Part shown: positions 58,312-64,000 of the stretch, piece after piece
Layout: each line of letters begins with the position of its first letter
Position numbering within the stretch: the first letter of the stretch is position 1
Assembly: GCA_903939115.1 (NCBI GenBank)
Contig: CAJAFV010000080.1
Location: 48,544-112,543 of the forward strand
Origin: an uncultured Geobacteraceae bacterium
Lineage (GTDB): Bacteria; Desulfobacterota; Desulfuromonadia; Geobacterales; Pseudopelobacteraceae
Direction of reading: 5' to 3'
Length of the DNA: 64,000 bases
Notes under the pieces: generated by a model
Seen by the model: the letters and a program-made list of their open reading frames with translations, nothing else
Database searches by the model: none
What the model was told of the DNA's origin: nothing
Program-made: the position numbers and the translations under genes

Positions 58312-61300
58312 ATGAATAATCTCGGTTTTGCCGGAAAAATTGCCCGCGCGTTTATAAATTCCAAGCTGACACCGCTGATTGTCGGTGCCTCGCTCCTTCT
58401 CGGCCTTTTTGCCGTAAAGATGACCCCGCGCGAAGAGGAACCGCAAATTGTCGTGCCGATGGTCGACATTTATCTCCCGTTGCCCGGCTCCTCTCCTCAA
58501 GAGGTTCAGGAACGGGTGGTCAAGCCGTTTGAGGCGAAACTGTGGGAGATCAAGGGTGTCGAATACCTCTATTCAATGAGCCGTCCCGGCATGGGAATCA
58601 TCACGGTCCGCTTCCTGGTCGGGCAACCGATGGAAGAGTCGCTGGTCAAGCTCTACAACAAGATCATGAGCAACCGCACGCTGCTCCCTCCCGGCGCTTC
58701 GGAGCCGCTGGTAGTGCCGAAATCTATTGACGATGTGCCAATCCTGGCCCTGACACTCTGGTCTGAGCGGTATGATCACGGTACGCTCCGGACAGTGGCG
58801 CGTGAGGTGGCGGACGAACTGAAAAAGAGCGAAAACAGTGCAGAAGTGACAATCACCGGCGGGCTTTCCCGTCAGCTGCGCGTTACGCTCGATGCCCCGA
58901 GGCTGTCCGGGTACACGCTCTCGCCGCTGCAGGTGGCCGCAGTCCTGCAAAAAAGCAACGTTTCCCTGCCGTCGGGCAGCTTTTCCAGTGGCAACAGAGA
59001 GATGCTTGTCGATACCGGCGGCTTCCTGAATAGTGTTGAAGCCGTCAAACGGCTGGTGGTCGGCGTTTATGGCGGGAAGCCGGTCTACCTCTCCGACGTG
59101 GCACGGGTGGAGGATGCGCTGAGTGAGCCGGTGGATTATGTTTTTATGGGGATAGGTCCGGCGACGCATGTACGGGGCAACAAAAACGTAGATTACCCGG
59201 CGGTAACAATAGCCGTCGCGAAAAGAAAAGGTTCAAATGCGACCTGGGTTGCGGAGGATCTGGTAAAAAAGGTCGAGTCGCTGAAAGGTAAAATTATCCC
59301 CTCCGATGTTCAGGTGACGGTTACCCGCAACTATGGTGAAACCGCCCGGGAGAAGAACAACGAGCTGCTCTTCCATATGTTTCTGGCAGCCATCTCGGTA
59401 ACGATCCTGATCTCGCTGTTCATGGGATGGCGTGCCGGCGCGGTTGCGGCCATAGCCATTCCGGTTACTCTCGCCCTGACCTTGCTGATCTTCTACCTGA
59501 TCGGCTACACCTTGAACCGTATCACGCTCTTTGCCCTGATCTTCTCAATCGGCATTCTGGTCGATGACGCCATCGTGGTCGTCGAGAATATCCACCGCTA
59601 CTTTACCACCACAATTATGAAACCGCTCGATGCCGCGATCAGGGCGGTTGACGAGATCGGCAATCCGACGGTGCTGGCTACTTTTGCCGTTATCGCCTCC
59701 ATTTTGCCGATGGGGTTTGTCGGCGGACTGATGGGCCCCTATATGCGGCCGATACCGGTCGGTGCCAGCATGGCCATGCTCTTTTCCATGCTGATCGCCT
59801 TCATTGTCACCCCGTATTTTGCCTTCCGCTTCATGAAAGGTGAATCGCACCACGGCAGCAGCGCCGAGCCGGAAGATTCAAAGATGACGGCTTTTTACCG
59901 CCGCTGGATGGGGCGACTGATCCATGAAAAAAAGCTCCGGTTCGGCTTTCTGACAACTGTCGTCGTGTTGCTGCTGCTCTCATGCTCTCTGGTCTACTTC
60001 AAGGCGGTGACGGTCAAGATGCTGCCGTTCGACAACAAGAACGAACTGCAGGTGATCATCGACGCTCCTGACGGCACACCTCTGGAGCAGACCGCCCGCA
60101 TGACCCGCGAAATGGGTGATGCACTCCGTACGGTACCGGAAGTAACCGATTTCCAGATATATATCGGCACAAGTGCCCCCTTCAACTTCAACAGCCTGGT
60201 ACGGCATTATTACCTGCGTAAAGGCGCCGGTCTGGCCGATATTCAGGTCAACCTGCTCCCGAAGGATGAACGCAAGGATCAGTCCCACGCGATTGCCAAA
60301 CGCATCAGGCCGCTGGTTAAAACAATTGCCGACAAATATGGCGCCAGGGTCAAAGTCGCGGAAATCCCCCCCGGTCCACCGGTGCTGGCGACTCTGGTCG
60401 CGGAGGTTTATGGGCCGGATGACGTCTCGCGGGCCGGTATTGCGGCAAAAGTCAAGGCGATCCTGACCAAAACCGTTGGCGTTGTTGATGTTGACTGGTA
60501 TCGTGAAGATGATCAGGCGAAGCTGACTTTTGCCGTTGACCAGGAAAAAGCGGCGCTCTCCGGAATAGCGGTGGATGATGTTGCCAGGACATTGCGTATC
60601 GCCCTCGATGGTGACAATGCCGGTCTTCTGCATCTGCCGAAAGAAAAAGAGCCGGTCTCCATAATCGTGCGCCTTCCTGCCGGACAGCGCAGTTCGGCAG
60701 CGGCACTCTCGTCCATATCTGTGCCGGGCCCGAAGGGAAATGTCCCGCTTTCGCAACTGGTCAGAATCGGCAGCGGCACCGAAGTAAAGACGCTCTACCG
60801 GAAGAACTTGAAAAATGTTGTCTATGTGACTGCTGACGTGGCCGGAGAAATTGAAGCACCTGTTTATGCAATTCTGAAGATGCAGAAGGAAATTGACTCC
60901 ATTCCGACGCCGGACGGGAAGAAGATCGAAGTGCTCGCCTCCCGTCAGCCGTGGAGCGAAGAATATATCGGCATGAAGTGGGACGGTGAGTGGCATATCA
61001 CCTTTGAGGTCTTCCGTGATCTGGGGATCGCGTTCGGTGCAGTCATGGTGCTGATCTATATCCTGGTGGTGGCCTGGTTCAAGGATTTTACCACTCCACT
61101 GGTAATCATGGCGCCGATTCCGCTGACCCTGATCGGTATTCTGCCGGGGCACGCCGCTTTCGGAGCTTTTTTTACCGCGACATCAATGATCGGCTTTATC
61201 GCGCTGGCCGGTATCATCGTGCGCAATTCAATTATCCTGATCGACTTTGCCGAGATGAAACGTCGTGAAGGGATGGCGCTTGACGAGGCGATAATTGAAG

Positions 61301-61521
61301 CCGGTGCGGTCAGGTTCCGCCCCATGCTGCTGACAGGAGCAGCTGTTGTCGTCGGAAGCTTTGTGATCGTCTTTGATCCAATCTTTCAGGGGTTGGCCAT
61401 TGCCATGATGTGCGGCGAGATCGCCTCAACTACCCTGTCCCGGGTGACGATACCGATACTTTACTATCTGGTGCAGAGTTGGAAAGAACGACATCACGTT
61501 GATAATGGAGAGGAGATATAA
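58312..61521 (+). CDS. RND efflux permease (AcrB/MMPL-type HAE family)
   Basis: 1069 aa, [17 protein letters not shown] motif, large periplasmic loops. Confidence 0.95.
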   Translation: MNNLGFAGKIARAFINSKLTPLIVGASLLLGLFAVKMTPREEEPQIVVPMVDIYLPLPGSSPQEVQERVVKPFEAKLWEIKGVEYLYSMSRPGMGIITVRFLVGQPMEESLVKLYNKIMSNRTLLPPGASEPLVVPKSIDDVPILALTLWSERYDHGTLRTVAREVADELKKSENSAEVTITGGLSRQLRVTLDAPRLSGYTLSPLQVAAVLQKSNVSLPSGSFSSGNREMLVDTGGFLNSVEAVKRLVVGVYGGKPVYLSDVARVEDALSEPVDYVFMGIGPATHVRGNKNVDYPAVTIAVAKRKGSNATWVAEDLVKKVESLKGKIIPSDVQVTVTRNYGETAREKNNELLFHMFLAAISVTILISLFMGWRAGAVAAIAIPVTLALTLLIFYLIGYTLNRITLFALIFSIGILVDDAIVVVENIHRYFTTTIMKPLDAAIRAVDEIGNPTVLATFAVIASILPMGFVGGLMGPYMRPIPVGASMAMLFSMLIAFIVTPYFAFRFMKGESHHGSSAEPEDSKMTAFYRRWMGRLIHEKKLRFGFLTTVVVLLLLSCSLVYFKAVTVKMLPFDNKNELQVIIDAPDGTPLEQTARMTREMGDALRTVPEVTDFQIYIGTSAPFNFNSLVRHYYLRKGAGLADIQVNLLPKDERKDQSHAIAKRIRPLVKTIADKYGARVKVAEIPPGPPVLATLVAEVYGPDDVSRAGIAAKVKAILTKTVGVVDVDWYREDDQAKLTFAVDQEKAALSGIAVDDVARTLRIALDGDNAGLLHLPKEKEPVSIIVRLPAGQRSSAAALSSISVPGPKGNVPLSQLVRIGSGTEVKTLYRKNLKNVVYVTADVAGEIEAPVYAILKMQKEIDSIPTPDGKKIEVLASRQPWSEEYIGMKWDGEWHITFEVFRDLGIAFGAVMVLIYILVVAWFKDFTTPLVIMAPIPLTLIGILPGHAAFGAFFTATSMIGFIALAGIIVRNSIILIDFAEMKRREGMALDEAIIEAGAVRFRPMLLTGAAVVVGSFVIVFDPIFQGLAIAMMCGEIASTTLSRVTIPILYYLVQSWKERHHVDNGEEI

Positions 61522-61946
61522 TGTTCTGGAATAAAAAGAAAATACTGTCACAGGAGGAACTTGATTTGAACACGCAATGCCAGGCGGAAGCGGAGCAGCT
61601 GTATCGCTCCGGAAATTTTAATTGTGCGGAAGCGGTGATGGAGACGGCACGCAGGCATTTTGCCACACACTTGCCGGAGTCCATAGTGGGCTCGGTGTCC
61701 GGTTTTGGCGGAGGTTCCAGTTCGGGGTGTATCTGCGGAGCGGTTTCAGGAGGCACTGTCGCTCTCGGCCTGATCCTGGCGGATAAAAAGGAAACCAACC
61801 ACCTGACCAAAGAATTGCACACATGGTTCAAGGAAAAATACGGGGTAACCTGCTGCAAGATCATTCGTCAGAATCACAAAGGCGTCTGCCCGGTTCTGAC
61901 CGGTGAAGTAGCCGGTAAGGTTGCGGAGATGCTGGGAAGAAAATAG
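61521..61946 (+). CDS. C_GCAxxG_C_C family redox protein
   Basis: FNCAEAVMETARRHF, GFGGGSSSGCICGAVSGGTVALGL, CCKIIR...GVCPVL. Confidence 0.88.
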   Translation: MFWNKKKILSQEELDLNTQCQAEAEQLYRSGNFNCAEAVMETARRHFATHLPESIVGSVSGFGGGSSSGCICGAVSGGTVALGLILADKKETNHLTKELHTWFKEKYGVTCCKIIRQNHKGVCPVLTGEVAGKVAEMLGRK

Positions 61947-61966
61947 CTTTGAGAAAGGGAGGTTAT

Positions 61967-62128
61967 ATGAAAGATGTAATGATTATGATAGGAATTCTGG
62001 TGTTTTGGGTCGTTCTGCAGAAGTATATTCTGCCCCGCTTCGGGGTGTCTACCTGAATGTCCAACTCATGTGACCTCGGGGACCGAGGTAAAAAACAGGA
62101 CATAGAAAAAGGCATCAAAAAATTGTGA
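61967..62128 (+). CDS. Candidate 53-aa selenoprotein MKDVMIMIGILVFWVVLQKYILPRFGVST-U-MSNSCDLGDRGKKQDIEKGIKKL (UGA at 62054-62056)
   Basis: SD AAAGGGAGG 4 nt upstream of ATG; TM-like N-terminus; in-frame TGA followed by Cys-containing extension to a second TGA at 62126. Confidence 0.5.
62054..62089 (+). promoter_or_regulatory. Candidate UGA(Sec) plus SECIS-like hairpin
   Basis: Stem ACCTCGG (62073-62079), loop GGA (62080-62082), stem CCGAGGT (62083-62089): perfect 7-bp hairpin with loop 23 nt after the TGA. Confidence 0.5.
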
Positions 62129-62140
62129 AGGAGTTACGAC

Positions 62141-62365
62141 ATGAAAGAAGAATTTTATATTGAGCGTATTGTTCGTATCGTTGCGGGATCATTTGTCATG
62201 ATCTCACTTGCGCTGGCACATTTTCATTCGCCCAACTGGCTCTGGTTCACCGGTTTTGTCGGTCTGAACCTGTTCCAGTCCGGCCTCACCCAGTTTTGTC
62301 CGATGTTTAATATTCTACAGAAGATGGGTGTGCCGCGTTTTCCGAAAAGCGCCTGCTGTAAATGA
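62141..62365 (+). CDS. DUF2892 family inner membrane protein
   Basis: ERIVRIVAGSFVMISLALAHFHSPNWLWFTGFVGLNLFQSGLTQFCPMFNILQKMG. Confidence 0.88.
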   Translation: MKEEFYIERIVRIVAGSFVMISLALAHFHSPNWLWFTGFVGLNLFQSGLTQFCPMFNILQKMGVPRFPKSACCK

Positions 62366-63195
62366 AAGGCCGCATCACTATCCTCTGTGAAAACTCAGTC
62401 GGCCCGCTTTCCGGGACTCTGGGTGAGCATGGCTTTTCCGCCCTGATTGAGCCGACCGAGGGTGACCCGCTGCTGTTCGATACCGGTCAGGGTCTGACTC
62501 TGCTGCACAACGCCGGGCGTATGAACAAGGATCTCTCCCTCGTGAAACAGGTGGTCATCTCGCATGGTCATTACGATCACTCCGGTGGTCTGGTGCCGTT
62601 GCTGGAACAGTGCGGAGCCAAACAGGTTTTGGGTCATCCATCCCTGTTCAGATCCCGCTACCGGGTCAAAGATACCGGTGAATGCTATCCCATTGCGATT
62701 CCGGCAAGCCGTGAGGAGTTGGAGCAGCGTGGAGCCGCTTTTGATCTTTCGAAGGAGTTCCGGGCTGTTGCGCCGGGGATCTTTCTGACCGGAGAGGTTC
62801 CGCGCGTGACCGACTTTGAAACCGGAGATCAGGGCCTGTACTGCGATTGCAGCGGGCAGGAACCTGACAGTACACCGGATGATCAATCGCTTGTCTTGGA
62901 GACGGAAAAGGGCCTTGTCCTTATAATGGGCTGCTGTCATGCCGGCTTTGTTAATACGGTGGAGCATGTTGCCTACATGACCGGCAGGCGTGACATCTAC
63001 GCCGTGGTCGGCGGCACGCATCTCGGCTTCTGTAGTCAGCAGCAGCTTGCGATGACGATTGCAGCAGTTCGAACTATCGGGATCAAGAAGCTGGCCGCCA
63101 GTCACTGTACCGGATTTGCCGCTTCAGCGCGGCTGTCACGAGAGTTTCCAAAGGAGTTTCAGGTGGCGATGGTTGGCTATACGTTGGAGGTATGA
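62362..63195 (+). CDS. Metallo-beta-lactamase fold hydrolase
   Basis: LLFDTGQGLTLLHNA, VISHGHYDHSGGL, LVLIMGCCHAGFVNT, VVGGTHL. Confidence 0.92.
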   Translation: MKGRITILCENSVGPLSGTLGEHGFSALIEPTEGDPLLFDTGQGLTLLHNAGRMNKDLSLVKQVVISHGHYDHSGGLVPLLEQCGAKQVLGHPSLFRSRYRVKDTGECYPIAIPASREELEQRGAAFDLSKEFRAVAPGIFLTGEVPRVTDFETGDQGLYCDCSGQEPDSTPDDQSLVLETEKGLVLIMGCCHAGFVNTVEHVAYMTGRRDIYAVVGGTHLGFCSQQQLAMTIAAVRTIGIKKLAASHCTGFAASARLSREFPKEFQVAMVGYTLEV

Positions 63196-63201
63196 GCAAA
63201 A

Positions 63202-63837
63202 ATGACCTTTCTGACCGTATTCTTTGGGATCATCCTCATCTCTGCCGCTATGGCCGGATTGGTCATGTATCGCAGCATGTTTGTCGCCACAACCGGGAAA
63301 AAAATCCTCCCCTACGATAAGCCTCGTAAAGCCTTGCTGGTGCTTGATCTTCAGGAAGGGTATGGAGGGACAAATCCACGGCAACCGGCAACTGCTCCTG
63401 CAGCTGGCGGTCTGCTTGATACCGTGAACCGTCTGATCGGCAAGGCGGCGGAAACAGGCATGGAGGTTGTGTATGTCCGCCAGGTTTTCAACAACAACCT
63501 GTTTGTGCGAATGCACGGTGGCAGAAAGGTTGAAAAGGTGATAGTCGATCGCAGAATAGTGAAGATCAATGACAATGACTTTGAAAAGAACCGGACGGAT
63601 GCCTTTTCAAACCGCGATCTTGAACGATTTCTGGTCGAGCATCAGGTGGATGAATTATACCTGACCGGTGTGGATGCGGCCTTCTGCGTTTACTATACGG
63701 CGCTTGGCGCGCTCAGCCGTGGCTATAAAGTAACTGTCGTACGGGATGCCGTTGCAACCCGCTCTGACATGAATACCCTCATCGGGCGTTATAAGCGCAA
63801 AGGGATTGGCATTGTCACCAGCCGTGAACTACTGTAA
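63202..63837 (+). CDS. Isochorismatase-family cysteine hydrolase with N-terminal TM
   Basis: ALLVLDLQEGYGG, VDELYLTGVDAAFCVYYTALGALSRGYKVTVVRDAV. Confidence 0.88.
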   Translation: MTFLTVFFGIILISAAMAGLVMYRSMFVATTGKKILPYDKPRKALLVLDLQEGYGGTNPRQPATAPAAGGLLDTVNRLIGKAAETGMEVVYVRQVFNNNLFVRMHGGRKVEKVIVDRRIVKINDNDFEKNRTDAFSNRDLERFLVEHQVDELYLTGVDAAFCVYYTALGALSRGYKVTVVRDAVATRSDMNTLIGRYKRKGIGIVTSRELL

Positions 63838-63859
63838 TGAACAAAAGAAAGGAGAAAAG

Positions 63860-64000
63860 ATGACAAAAAAACGTGATTTCGACGCTGTCGCCGCGAGCTG
63901 GGACGAGGAGCCGCGGCGGGTTATGCTCGCAGGAAAAATTGCCGAGGCGATCTGCCGCACACTCGACCTGTCAACCGACTGGGATGCTCTGGATATGGGG
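63860..64000 (+). CDS. SAM-dependent methyltransferase (3' end outside window)
   Basis: MTKKRDFDAVAASWDEEPRRVMLAGKIAEAICRTLDLSTDWDALDMG..., UbiE/Methyltransf-type N-terminus. Confidence 0.75.
   Translation, partial: MTKKRDFDAVAASWDEEPRRVMLAGKIAEAICRTLDLSTDWDALDMG

Noticed and set aside
59980-61152. 390-aa minus-strand ORF
   Set aside because: Fully antisense to the RND permease; low-complexity composition typical of GC-rich shadow ORFs.
1-64000. CRISPR arrays, tRNA/rRNA genes, intact transposases or integrases
   Set aside because: None seen by eye; no periodic repeat-spacer structure or recognisable transposase ORF in the supplied track.

Overview
The window reads as a chromosomal segment of a GC-rich bacterium. 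The taxon is inferred, not demonstrated: the gene content suggests a Geobacter/Pelobacter-like Desulfuromonadia.

Modules:
(1) ~1-24.8 kb (+): a near-complete type VI secretion system: tssK (5' truncated), tssL, tssM, tagF, tssA, tssB, tssC, hcp, tssE, tssF, tssG, tssH/clpV and vgrG. It is followed by a cargo module: DUF6484, DUF2169, a ketosynthase-like protein without an obvious active-site Cys, DUF4150 PAAR-like, an AHH nuclease toxin, an Imm11-like immunity protein and a HEAT-repeat protein.
(2) 24.8-29 kb (-): two lipoproteins, a PP2C phosphatase and a Ser/Thr kinase.
(3) 29.3-34.2 kb: ordinary genes (BenE, PhnA/YjdM, M50-like, flavodoxin-fold, YheU, PilZ, DUF4403).
(4) 34.2-51.5 kb (-): a ~17 kb co-directional accessory operon combining an M15 peptidase, clostripain (C11), GH13 amylase, SIR2, nSTAND NTPase, SLOG-like, patatin, TIR-PASTA and a 2166-aa lipase/CHAT/TPR/polyQ/TIR protein. 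It looks like a multi-effector conflict or immune-type system.
(5) 51.7-64 kb (+): YaeQ, DUF4149, GIY-YIG, hgcA-hgcB (mercury methylation), TauE, TolC/adaptor/RND efflux, a Cys-rich redox cluster and a 3'-truncated methyltransferase.

The most unusual sequence-level signal is an in-frame UGA inside the conserved N-terminal part of hgcA, followed by a short GC hairpin with a GGU loop at SECIS-like spacing. A second in-frame UGA with a perfect 7-bp hairpin lies in a small ORF at ~62.05 kb. Both are candidate selenocysteine codons that ORF callers miss.
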